A stretch of 49,290 nucleotides of DNA, taken from an uncultured Coriobacteriaceae bacterium (lineage in GTDB: Bacteria > Actinomycetota > Coriobacteriia > Coriobacteriales > Atopobiaceae). Where the stretch lies: assembly GCA_902777325.1 (NCBI GenBank), contig CACYTH010000013.1, positions 1 through 49,290 on the forward strand, given 5' to 3'. Each line of letters starts with the position of its first letter. The stretch's first letter is position 1. The position numbers and the translations under genes were made by a program. The notes under the pieces are model-generated. The model had not been told where the DNA came from. It made no database searches and saw only the letters and a program-made list of their open reading frames with translations. This document shows positions 25,966 through 33,533 of the stretch, in pieces.

Positions 25966-26538
25966 CTATCCGGCAACCTCGACGGTAACGTCGCCCTCGT
26001 CCTCTGCCGGCTCGAGCTCGGCGGCATCCTCGGCCTCGGGGAGAATCTCGGGCTCCTCGGTGGACGGCAGCTTGGGCTGGCGCGCCTCGATCTCCTCGGG
26101 GGTCAGGACGTCCTCGATGCGCAGGTTGACGCCCGCGATCTCCAGGCCGGTCATGCCGGTGACGGCATCCACCACAGCGTGCTTGACGTCCTCGAAGACC
26201 TGCGGGGCATAGGAGCCGTAGGCGATGAAGACGGAGATGTTGACGCGCACGGAGCTGTCGGGGGTGACCTCGACGGTCACGCCGCGGCGGGCGTCGCGCA
26301 CGCCAAAGGCGTCCTGCACGAGGTTGAGGAAGCCGCCCTTCATGCCCACCACGCCGGGCACGTCACGCATGGCCAGCGCAACGATCTTCTCGATGACGCC
26401 ATTGGAGAAGGTGAGGGAGTCCTCAGACTCGACGTCCTCCTCGAGGTCAAGGTCCTCGGAGACCTCGTCCTCGACGGAGACCTGCAGCGGCTCCTCGGTG
26501 ACCTGGTCCTCAAGCTTGGTCTCGTCAATAGTGCTCAT
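25966..26538 (-). CDS. Asp23/Gls24 family envelope stress protein
   Basis: The 190-residue product has an acidic N-terminal tail (about 1-40) and a core with IEKIVALAMRDVPGV, VTVEVTPDSSVRVNISVFI and VFEDVKHAVVDAVTGMTG, the Asp23/Gls24 fold. An acidic Pro/Glu-rich C-terminal tail follows. Family members are abundant membrane-proximal proteins held by AmaP. Both acidic tails are extensions beyond the usual core. It lies between the DUF2273 and murT genes in one transcription unit. Confidence 0.92.
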   Translation of the reverse strand: MSTIDETKLEDQVTEEPLQVSVEDEVSEDLDLEEDVESEDSLTFSNGVIEKIVALAMRDVPGVVGMKGGFLNLVQDAFGVRDARRGVTVEVTPDSSVRVNISVFIAYGSYAPQVFEDVKHAVVDAVTGMTGLEIAGVNLRIEDVLTPEEIEARQPKLPSTEEPEILPEAEDAAELEPAEDEGDVTVEVAG

Positions 26539-26580
26539 GTGTGCTCCCTTCGTTGGCTAACTTGCGTTAGTTGATACAAC

Positions 26581-27012
26581 CTAGTTGTTGCCGCGAAACT
26601 CTGCGATCACGCGCCTGATGAAGTTGACGATCTTGGGCGTGCCATCGAGATACTGGCCGATGGCGACGCCGATCGTCACCATGACCACCACAAACAGCGT
26701 ACGCCAGAAGCCGGCCACAAACATCAGCACGGCAACGGCAAGCCCCAAAAGGCCGCCGAGCAGCGCGTTCTCATGGTTGGGCGCGACCTTGGAGAGCCAT
26801 GCGGCAAGGCCTTGCACCGGCTGCTCCTTCTTGCCAGCCGCACTCGCGGCACCCTTGGCCGAGCCGCCCTTGGCCGCCGCGGACTTCTTCTGCGGGGCGT
26901 CTGCCTGCTCGCCTTCGACTGCCGGCTCAAAGGCGTCCGTCGGCTCCTCCTCGAGCAGCGCCTTCTTCTCCTCCTCGGTGGGCTCTGCGATCGTAAGCTT
27001 GACCTTGGCCAT
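26581..27012 (-). CDS. DUF2273 family small membrane protein
   Basis: The 143-residue product has a low-complexity Glu/Ala/Lys-rich N-terminal half, then a DUF2273 domain. Two membrane helices (about 87-105 and 107-125) flank FWRTLF, followed by IGQYLDGTPKIVNFIRRVI. DUF2273 proteins regularly accompany Asp23 and AmaP; their job is unknown. The long disordered N-terminal extension is unusual for the family. Gap to the amaP stop is three bases. Confidence 0.85.
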   Translation of the reverse strand: MAKVKLTIAEPTEEEKKALLEEEPTDAFEPAVEGEQADAPQKKSAAAKGGSAKGAASAAGKKEQPVQGLAAWLSKVAPNHENALLGGLLGLAVAVLMFVAGFWRTLFVVVMVTIGVAIGQYLDGTPKIVNFIRRVIAEFRGNN

Positions 27013-27015
27013 CGT

Positions 27016-27726
27016 CTACGCCACCTCCCCATCGACATCCGTCGGCTCGACATCGTCCGCCTCGTTTGCCGGCGGCGGCGCCACGCTGCTCAGGGGCACG
27101 GTGATGTCGGAGGGCTCCTCCGACTCGGCGAGGCGCGCGGCGTTCTCGTACACGGAGGCGGGCACCTCGAGGGACTCGACGGTCTCCACCACCACGTCCT
27201 GCGCGAGCTCGGGCATCTCCGCCTCGACGAACTCGAGGTTCACATGCTGCACGCGATCGCCGCAGACCGTGGCGAGACCCGATGCCAGGTTGTCGTGGAG
27301 ACGCTTGCCCTCGGTGGTTATGTCCACCACGCGACGCGGCCTGATGCGCGCAGAGACCTCGATCCTTCCGCCGCGGCCCAGACCGACGCGCACCTTCTCG
27401 GCGACGAACTTGTCCCCGTCCTCGATGACGTGGGTCGCCTGGGACGAGATGGCCGTCTTGGTCACGGTGATCTGGTCGCCGCCCTCACTGCTGATGACCA
27501 CCGCCTTGCGCTTGCGCGGGGCAAAGATGGACATGAGCAGCGTGACGACGAGGCCAAAGGCCGTGATGGCAAGCACGACCTGCAGCGCGAGATAGTAATA
27601 CGAATTGGCCATGAGGCTTGCGGCCTCGCTCTGGTACGGCCCTACCCACGGGAGCGCAAGGGCACACAGGCAAAGCACCCCAGCAAGTCCAAACACGAAC
27701 AGGCAAAACCGCTTGATGCCACCCAT
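27016..27726 (-). CDS. amaP: Alkaline shock response membrane anchor AmaP
   Basis: The 236-residue product has two membrane helices (about residues 5-25 and 44-64), a short basic turn (FAPRKRK), and a cytoplasmic domain with IEVSARIRPRRVVDITTEGK, as in AmaP. It recruits Asp23 to the membrane. The ATG at 27726 was chosen for GGGAGG five bases upstream; the ATG at 27744 has no comparable site. The C-terminal acidic tail is longer than in staphylococci. It is first of a five-gene run with DUF2273, asp23-like, murT and gatD. Confidence 0.85.
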   Translation of the reverse strand: MGGIKRFCLFVFGLAGVLCLCALALPWVGPYQSEAASLMANSYYYLALQVVLAITAFGLVVTLLMSIFAPRKRKAVVISSEGGDQITVTKTAISSQATHVIEDGDKFVAEKVRVGLGRGGRIEVSARIRPRRVVDITTEGKRLHDNLASGLATVCGDRVQHVNLEFVEAEMPELAQDVVVETVESLEVPASVYENAARLAESEEPSDITVPLSSVAPPPANEADDVEPTDVDGEVA

Positions 27727-27823
27727 AGGCGCCTCCCAACTCATCGCCCCTGAGCGGGGCGAGCAACGTTTTCCAACAGGATAGCGTAAGAGAGTCGCCC
27801 GTGGGTTGCAAGAGCATGTCGGC

Positions 27824-29143
27824 TTAGCCCAACGTGGAGGGGTCTCCGCCCGCGTCGATCACATCCATCATCTGGGAGAGGGCCTCGTCGTCGGCAATCA
27901 CGTAGCTCACGCCGTCGACCATGGCCGTGGTGGAGGGCACGGTTGCCTGGTAGACCGTGGCTCCGCCCAGCTTGAGGCGCGCCATCAGCGGCAGTATGGA
28001 GTAGCAGCGCATGGTGGTGCCCAGCATGCCGTCCATGCCGCCCATGACGCTCGGGAGCTTGGTGGGGCCAAGCGAGAGCGCCTTGTTCATGATGGCCTGG
28101 ATGAGAATGCGCTGGTCGATCTGGCGCTGGTAGTCGCCCAGGTCAAAGCCATGGCGCACGCGCGAGAAGAGCAGGGCGGTGTGACCGTCCATCTCCTGCT
28201 CGCCGGCAGGGAGCACCAGCCCCGTGTAATAGGGGTCGTTTACCGGCACCGGCACGTTGACCGTGACGCCTCCGAGCGCGTCCACCAGGCCCTCGACACC
28301 GTCGAACTTGACGACTGCCACCTGCGAGACGGGAGCTCCCGTGAGCTCGCTCACCTCGTGTACCGCACCCGCCGCCCCGCCAAACGCATAGGCGGCATTG
28401 ATCTTCTGCGTGCCGTAGCCCTCAATCTCAACCATCGTGTCACGCGGGATGGAGAGCATCGTCAGCTTGCCGCCAAGGGGGTCAACGCGCACGAGGATCA
28501 TCGTGTCGGTGCGCGAGACGGTATCCCCCTCACGGGCATCAGAGCCAAGGGCGAGCACGTAGTAGGGCATGCCCGGAATGTGTCCCTTGAGCTCCTGCGA
28601 GAGGCCCTCGCGCTCCTCCGCCGGCAGTGCAATGGAGCGGTCAATCGGCGAGAAGACCACGAGATAGATGGCCACCGCGGCAGCGACGATAAGGAGCAAC
28701 GGCATCAGGCCGCCGCCCGAGCCACGGTTGCGCCTGCGCTCGGCGCGCTCGGCACGACGACGGCTCCGGGCCGCGGCGCGCGCGGAGACGCGCTCCTGGC
28801 TGCGCTCCTGGCGCATCTTGCGACGCAGGGCCATCCCAAGGCCGCTCCGCTTGCTCACCACGGCGCCGCCCGAGGGCTCACGCTGCTCCGGCGCGGTGCG
28901 ACGCACGACAGTCTTGTCGGCACGGGAGCGCGCGGAGGCACCTGTCCTGCGCGATGTGGCCGCGCGCGAGCTGCGGCCCGACTCCCGCTCCTCGCGGAGC
29001 TCGTATGCCTCCTGCTCGGCAGCCTTGCGTGCCGCATCCGGATGGAAGCTCCCCCGGCTCAGCTCCTGGGCCTCCTGCTCGGAAGCCTTGTGGGCCGCAT
29101 CGGCGCCATAGCCTGCACGACTCAACCTGTCAAAGTCACTCAT
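27824..29143 (-). CDS. LytR-CpsA-Psr (LCP) family wall polymer ligase
   Basis: The 439-residue product has a long Arg/Ala-rich cytoplasmic part (about 1-145), one membrane helix (146-165) and an extracellular LCP domain. Catalytic and pyrophosphate-binding features are seen in SRTDTMILVRVDP, SIPRDTMVEI and KINAAYAFGG, and RVRHGFDLGDYQRQ is also present. It would attach teichoic-type or capsular polymers to peptidoglycan. Residues 11-48 contain a degenerate tandem repeat (AAHKASEQEAQEL, AARKAAEQEAYEL). AAGGAGG precedes the ATG by about eight bases. Confidence 0.92.
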   Translation of the reverse strand: MSDFDRLSRAGYGADAAHKASEQEAQELSRGSFHPDAARKAAEQEAYELREERESGRSSRAATSRRTGASARSRADKTVVRRTAPEQREPSGGAVVSKRSGLGMALRRKMRQERSQERVSARAAARSRRRAERAERRRNRGSGGGLMPLLLIVAAAVAIYLVVFSPIDRSIALPAEEREGLSQELKGHIPGMPYYVLALGSDAREGDTVSRTDTMILVRVDPLGGKLTMLSIPRDTMVEIEGYGTQKINAAYAFGGAAGAVHEVSELTGAPVSQVAVVKFDGVEGLVDALGGVTVNVPVPVNDPYYTGLVLPAGEQEMDGHTALLFSRVRHGFDLGDYQRQIDQRILIQAIMNKALSLGPTKLPSVMGGMDGMLGTTMRCYSILPLMARLKLGGATVYQATVPSTTAMVDGVSYVIADDEALSQMMDVIDAGGDPSTLG

Positions 29144-29167
29144 GGGAGACCTCCTTGGGCATGCGCC

Positions 29168-30166
29168 TTATGAGAACTCGGGCTTGAGCCTGCGTCCGGT
29201 GAGCAGGTCGACGGCACGCTCGATGTCGTAGGCTCCCGCGAGCAGCTCCTTGACGGTCAGGACCAGGGGCATGTCCACGTCGTGGCGCTTGGCCTTGGCG
29301 AGCAGCGGCTCGATGGCATGGGCGCCCTCGACGACGGCTGCGTGACCATGCTCGTAGTCGGAGACGCTGACACCTGTCTTTGCGAAAGTCTCTCCATACA
29401 TGCCATTGCGCGAATGCACGGAGTGACACGTCACGTCGAGGTCGCCCACGCCGGCCAAACCCATGCAGGTGCGCTGGTCGCCGCCGCTGGCAACCACCAG
29501 GCGGCTGATCTCGGCCAGGCCGCGGGTCATGAGCAGCGACTGGGTGTTGGACCCAAGCCCAAGGCCGCGTGCCATGCCGCAGGCAATGGCCACCACGTTC
29601 TTGGCGGCGCCACAGATGCTGGTGCCCACCGGATCCTCGGAGGTGTAGAGCCTGAAGAAGTTGCCGGAGACAAGGCGCTGGAAGAAGCAGGCCGTGCCCG
29701 TCGACTCGCTCGCCACGACGGCACCGGAGAACTGCTCCTGCGCGAGCTCCTCGGCATGGTTGGGACCAGACAGCACCGCCACGCGCTCGCTGGAGCCCAG
29801 GGCCTCGCCCACCACCTCATAGAGGTAGCGGCCATCGGCTGCCAGACCCTTGGAGAGCAGCATGACCGGTGCGCCTTCGGGCAGGTACAGGGCCATCTGG
29901 CTGGCTGCGGAGGCAACGGCAAACGAGGGCGTCGCGATGATGGCGGACGATGCCTCGTCGACGACCTCGTCGATGTTGGAGGACACCTGGGCAGCGGAGA
30001 TATCGAGCTCGCTCATGTGCAGCGGGTTGTGGCCCGTGCGGTTCGCCTCCTCGGCTGCCTCCTGCTCGTAGCACCAAAGGCTTACGTCAAGGCCGTTGTC
30101 CAGTAGCATGCGCGTCATCGTGGTGCCAAAGGTGCCGGCACCGATAACTGCGACCTTTCCTGCCAT
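29168..30166 (-). CDS. gpsA: Glycerol-3-phosphate dehydrogenase [NAD(P)+]
   Basis: The 332-residue product starts with the dinucleotide motif VAVIGAGTFGTT. It has LLSKGLAADG, the catalytic Lys in CGAAKNVVAIACGM, and LAGVGDLDVTCHSVHSRNG, all diagnostic of GpsA. It reduces dihydroxyacetone phosphate to glycerol-3-phosphate for phospholipid synthesis. AGGAG lies six bases before the ATG at 30166. The LCP gene follows after 24 bases, so the two are likely cotranscribed. Confidence 0.95.
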   Translation of the reverse strand: MAGKVAVIGAGTFGTTMTRMLLDNGLDVSLWCYEQEAAEEANRTGHNPLHMSELDISAAQVSSNIDEVVDEASSAIIATPSFAVASAASQMALYLPEGAPVMLLSKGLAADGRYLYEVVGEALGSSERVAVLSGPNHAEELAQEQFSGAVVASESTGTACFFQRLVSGNFFRLYTSEDPVGTSICGAAKNVVAIACGMARGLGLGSNTQSLLMTRGLAEISRLVVASGGDQRTCMGLAGVGDLDVTCHSVHSRNGMYGETFAKTGVSVSDYEHGHAAVVEGAHAIEPLLAKAKRHDVDMPLVLTVKELLAGAYDIERAVDLLTGRRLKPEFS

Positions 30167-30189
30167 GAGGGCTCCTTTCCTATGGCAAC

Positions 30190-30217
30190 GGGACGGCAGC
30201 CGTCTGGCTACCGTCCC
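30190..30217 (-). terminator. GC-rich hairpin between yebC and gpsA
   Basis: GGGACGG (30190-30196) pairs with CCGTCCC (30211-30217), and AGCC/GGCT extend the stem to about 12 pairs with a four-base loop. No T-run follows on the minus strand, so termination is likely partial or factor-dependent. Confidence 0.5.
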
Positions 30218-30246
30218 GCAAGTCAATCAATCAGACCGGTGAGCCG

Positions 30247-31044
30247 TTACTCCTCCTCGAGGGCAGCGGCAATCTCGTCGGTCACGTCCATGGTGTTGTA
30301 GACGTTCTGAACGTCCTCGAGCTCGTCGAGACGGTCGGCGAGGCGCTGGACCTTCTTGGCGTCGGTGACGCTGACGGAGGTGGGGGTGGTGGGGACGCGG
30401 GTGAGCTCAGAACCCTTGACCTCGATGCCCTGCTCCTCGAGGCCCTTGGCGACTGCCTGCATGTTGTCGTAGGCGGTCCAGACGATCCACTCGTCACCGG
30501 CGTCCTCGTAGTCGTCGCCACCGGCCTCGGCAACGGCCATCATGAACTCGTCCTCGTCGACTGCGTTCTCGCGGTCGGCGACCTTCTTGTCCTCGCTCTT
30601 GATGATCTTGTCGACGGCGATGGAGCCCTTGCGCTCGAACTGGAACGCGACCGAGCCCGAGGTACCCAGGCTGCCACCGGCGTGGGTGAAGGCGGAGCGC
30701 ACGTCAGCGGCGGTGCGGTTCTTGTTGTCGGTCAGGCACTCGACGAAGAACGCGACGCCTGCGGGGCCGTAGCCCTCGTAGGTGATCTCGGAGTAGACGG
30801 CGGCATCGGAACCAGAGCCGAAGGCCTTGTCGATGGCTGCCTTAATCTTGGCGTTGGGCATGGAGACCATGCGGGCGCGCTGGATGGCGGCGGCAAGGGA
30901 GGCGTTGTTGTCCGGGTTCGGGTCGCCGCCAACCTTTGCCGCTACGGTGATGTTACGGGAGAGCTTGGAGAACAGCGACGAGCGCTTGGCGTCGATGGCT
31001 GCCTTCTTGTGCTTGGTGGTTGCCCACTTAGAATGTCCGGACAT
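30247..31044 (-). CDS. YebC/PmpR family protein
   Basis: The 265-residue product begins with MSGHSKWATTKHKKAAID and has YEGYGPAGVAFFVECLTDN and GSVAFQFERKG, the complete three-domain YebC fold. The family was first described as transcription regulators, and members have also been linked to easing ribosome stalling. The domain order and length are normal, apart from a slightly extended acidic segment around residues 155-180. AGGAG sits seven bases before the ATG. Confidence 0.95.
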   Translation of the reverse strand: MSGHSKWATTKHKKAAIDAKRSSLFSKLSRNITVAAKVGGDPNPDNNASLAAAIQRARMVSMPNAKIKAAIDKAFGSGSDAAVYSEITYEGYGPAGVAFFVECLTDNKNRTAADVRSAFTHAGGSLGTSGSVAFQFERKGSIAVDKIIKSEDKKVADRENAVDEDEFMMAVAEAGGDDYEDAGDEWIVWTAYDNMQAVAKGLEEQGIEVKGSELTRVPTTPTSVSVTDAKKVQRLADRLDELEDVQNVYNTMDVTDEIAAALEEE

Positions 31045-31170
31045 GCAGGGCTCCTTTTCGTCTTTGAACAAACATGCATACGTTAGCACCTGTACGGCCA
31101 CGCTTCAAGCGTCGAGACAAGAGGCCACGCCATCTTCGCAGCTCGGACACGGTTCGCACCAGCGGAGCGC

Positions 31171-31270
31171 GGGCCTGGGACGGGTGGGACAGGGGACGTG
31201 CCTCGTGTCCCACTCTGCGAAGCTGAAGTGGGACACGAGGCACGTCCCCTGTCCCACCCGTCCCGGCCCC
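31171..31270. repeat. Perfect 38-bp-arm inverted repeat (REP-like element)
   Basis: Arms 31177-31214 and 31227-31264 are perfect complements with a 12-base loop. Outside them GGGCC and GGCCC extend pairing with one mismatch. The arms are built from GTGGGAC/GTCCCAC units. More GTCCCACC motifs follow to about 31280, and the same words fill the left window edge. It lies in the 267-bp gap between the acyltransferase end and the yebC start. It may act as a transcription barrier for the acyltransferase operon or be a non-autonomous mobile repeat. Confidence 0.85.
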
Positions 31271-31311
31271 GCGTCCCGTCCCACCGGCACCAGCCCCGGC
31301 CCGTCTCCCTC

Positions 31312-32379
31312 TCACAGGATGTCGCGCAGTACGGGTATGCGTTTGAGCAGGGCAGCCGCTGGAAGGGTCACGCCGTAGGCGATGGCGAGCACCACGAGCT
31401 CGAAGATGACAGGCGGCATCGTCTCGTAGGGCATCCACCACAGACGCCGGTAGAGCACGACCATGACGATGGGATGCAGCAGGTAGATGGACAGGCTGTG
31501 GCTAGAGGCAAAGGCGAGCAGGCGCGGGGGCTCCCTATGGCCTACCGCCGAGCGCACCGCGACAAAGACCAACACGGCCCAAAGCGCCACAAGCGGGCAC
31601 TGCGGCACGATCAGCCACTTGGGGTAGTACACCTGCAGACAGATGATGGCGGCACACGCCACGGCACAGAGTGCCAGCGCCCCCAGCCCCACGAAGGCAG
31701 TCGTGCCATCGAGCCGCAGGTAGCGGTGCACGTACGAGCCCAGCAGGTAGTAGAAGACCGGAAAGGCAACCCAACCGATGTCCACGAGCGGCAGATGCGT
31801 GATGGACCTGAGCGTGGGCACCACGAGCGTGGGGATGGCGAGCACCAGCAGGGTGTCTCGCTGCATGCGCTGCGAGGTCCCGCGCACGTATGCGGAGAGG
31901 ATGGGCGTCAACAGATAGAGCCCGATAAGCGCATAGGGATACCAGAGGTGGTCCCATGAGCCCTGGGTCACCAGATCGGCAAGTCCCTTTCCGATGGACT
32001 CGAGGCTTACCGTCTTCGCGCTCACGCAGGCGTACACAGGGCAGAAGATGGCCAGCGTCTCCACCATGCGCAGGATGTAGCGCCCGAGCTTGGGCCACCG
32101 CATCTCGCGCTTTGGGTCGAGCAGCAGGGCACCCGTCACCATGAGGAAGATAGGCACCGCCCAGCGCGTAAACAGCAGCTGGAGCTCGGTCCATGCGACC
32201 ACCATGGGCACCCCGAGCTCGGCCGTCGGGTGGTCGGTGAGGATCTTGTTGAACATGTGCAGCACGACGACCGCCAACGTGGCCATGCCGCGCAGCCAGT
32301 CGAAGTAGGTGACGCGCGGCTTGCGCGTGGAGCCGGAGCCTTTCGCATCAAGAGTCCCCATAGCACCAGTCGTACTCAT
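31312..32379 (-). CDS. Acyltransferase family membrane protein (OafA/WecH-like)
   Basis: The 355-residue product has about ten membrane helices and the acyltransferase-3 N-terminal pattern VTYFDWLRGMATLAVVVLH, with Arg in the first helix pair and His at its end. Members move acetyl or other acyl groups to surface sugars. The start overlaps the stop of the cysteine-rich gene by four bases (ATGA), so it is the last gene of the corrinoid-type operon. A role in that system is not obvious; it could simply be carried in the same transcript. Confidence 0.85.
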   Translation of the reverse strand: MSTTGAMGTLDAKGSGSTRKPRVTYFDWLRGMATLAVVVLHMFNKILTDHPTAELGVPMVVAWTELQLLFTRWAVPIFLMVTGALLLDPKREMRWPKLGRYILRMVETLAIFCPVYACVSAKTVSLESIGKGLADLVTQGSWDHLWYPYALIGLYLLTPILSAYVRGTSQRMQRDTLLVLAIPTLVVPTLRSITHLPLVDIGWVAFPVFYYLLGSYVHRYLRLDGTTAFVGLGALALCAVACAAIICLQVYYPKWLIVPQCPLVALWAVLVFVAVRSAVGHREPPRLLAFASSHSLSIYLLHPIVMVVLYRRLWWMPYETMPPVIFELVVLAIAYGVTLPAAALLKRIPVLRDIL

Positions 32380-32693
32380 GACAAGGCCTCGTCCCCCTCA
32401 CCCGAGAGGGATGCAGACTCGCGTGCAAGCTCTGCGAGCTGGGCAAACCTCTCCCCGACAATGCGTGCCCCATCATCGCCCCGGTGCAGGCGCGTGCAGT
32501 TGCCGCAGTCCTTGACACCCGAAGCGGTATAGGCATAGTCGCCTCCGCAGCGAGGCCCCAGGGCATAGAGTGGGCAGTAGCAGAACAGGCAGTTGAAGGC
32601 AGCCTCGTCCACTCCCTCGTGGCAGGGAAAGTACGCGCAATCAGTGTTGCGGAAGAACGACCAGCCGTTCTGGTATGTCTGTTGGGAGCTCAT
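32376..32693 (-). CDS. Cysteine-rich small domain protein
   Basis: The 105-residue product has WSFFRNTDCAYFPCH, FNCLFCYCPLYALG, CGGDY and KDCGNC, which match the small cysteine-rich domain family (PF04071), probably metal-binding. Nine cysteines lie within about 60 residues. In other genomes such genes often neighbour cobalamin synthesis or uptake genes, which agrees with the riboswitch-led operon here. The ATG at 32693 starts directly before the domain. GGGGGAGG lies ten bases upstream. Confidence 0.88.
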   Translation of the reverse strand: MSSQQTYQNGWSFFRNTDCAYFPCHEGVDEAAFNCLFCYCPLYALGPRCGGDYAYTASGVKDCGNCTRLHRGDDGARIVGERFAQLAELARESASLSGEGDEALS

Positions 32694-32807
32694 GCGCTTG
32701 GCACCTCCCCCTCCCCTGAATGCCCTCGACAGCATGGTACCAGAGCACATCCGCGAGCCGCGCACGGGACGCAAGCAGGACGGGTGACAGCCACATCAGC
32801 TATGGGA

Positions 32808-33533
32808 TCATCTGGAACCCAAGTCGTACTTGCGCACCACCCGCTCGATGGCCCTGCGCCATGGTGCCCATATGATAAGGAGAAATACGACCGTCGCGAT
32901 GCCGTGCACCACATCAAGGGGGAACCCCATTGCATAGGCCAACGCTGCGGTCTGCCAGTTGAGCGGACGCACAAACCCGATCACGTGCCAGCTGTTGAGT
33001 ATTGCCCCGTACATGATCGCGGACAGAAATCCGTACGCATACACGGACCACGGCGCCCGCTCGAACATCCCCGCATCAGCAAAGACGCCTGCAACGTAGC
33101 CCACCATACCCCAGGCATACATCTGCAAGGGAGTCCATGCACCTTGTCCGAAGTAGAGGTTCGAGACAAGAGCCGCAAGCGCACCGACCATGAAGCCCTG
33201 GCGCCTCCCCAGGGCGGCACCTGCCACGATGGCAATGGCGCTCACCGGCTTGACGTCGGGAATAGCCGCAAACAGGACGCGCCCCGCTGCCGCAACCGAC
33301 GCAAGCACGACAGTTGGCATTACCTGGCGCAGCGAGGGAGCGGAGGCGTCGTAGCCCACGAAGAATGCGCAGATGCAGGCGATGGTGACCAGCATGGTGA
33401 GTGCAGCGGTCGCCCCAATCCCATATGCGGCGCAGGCTAACAGCGTCAGGGGCACGATCAGAAGCAACGGCATCTCGAGATGCCTCGCCACGCGCGTGGC
33501 GAGGTCACTGCCCTCCCGCGTCACCACAGCCAC
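32808..33533 (-). CDS. ECF transporter substrate-binding (S) component
   Basis: The 241-residue product has six or more membrane helices and the ECF S-component look: VKPVSAIAIVAGAALGRRQG, followed by VGALAALVSNLYFGQGAWTPLQM, where a Gly/Ala-rich helix and a G-x-W-T-P loop are typical. It binds the transported vitamin; corrinoid is inferred from the cobalamin riboswitch upstream. Its start overlaps the ATPase end. A GTG at 33533 is annotated, but a GTG at 33524, which forms a four-base GTGA overlap with the ATPase stop, is equally possible. Confidence 0.82.
   Translation of the reverse strand: MAVVTREGSDLATRVARHLEMPLLLIVPLTLLACAAYGIGATAALTMLVTIACICAFFVGYDASAPSLRQVMPTVVLASVAAAGRVLFAAIPDVKPVSAIAIVAGAALGRRQGFMVGALAALVSNLYFGQGAWTPLQMYAWGMVGYVAGVFADAGMFERAPWSVYAYGFLSAIMYGAILNSWHVIGFVRPLNWQTAALAYAMGFPLDVVHGIATVVFLLIIWAPWRRAIERVVRKYDLGSR

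Noticed and set aside
27745..27823. Stem TCGCCCC/GGGGCGA as terminator after the LCP gene
   Set aside because: On the minus strand no T-run follows, and the stem lies just before the amaP ribosome site. The CGTTTT on the plus strand would serve the wrong direction.
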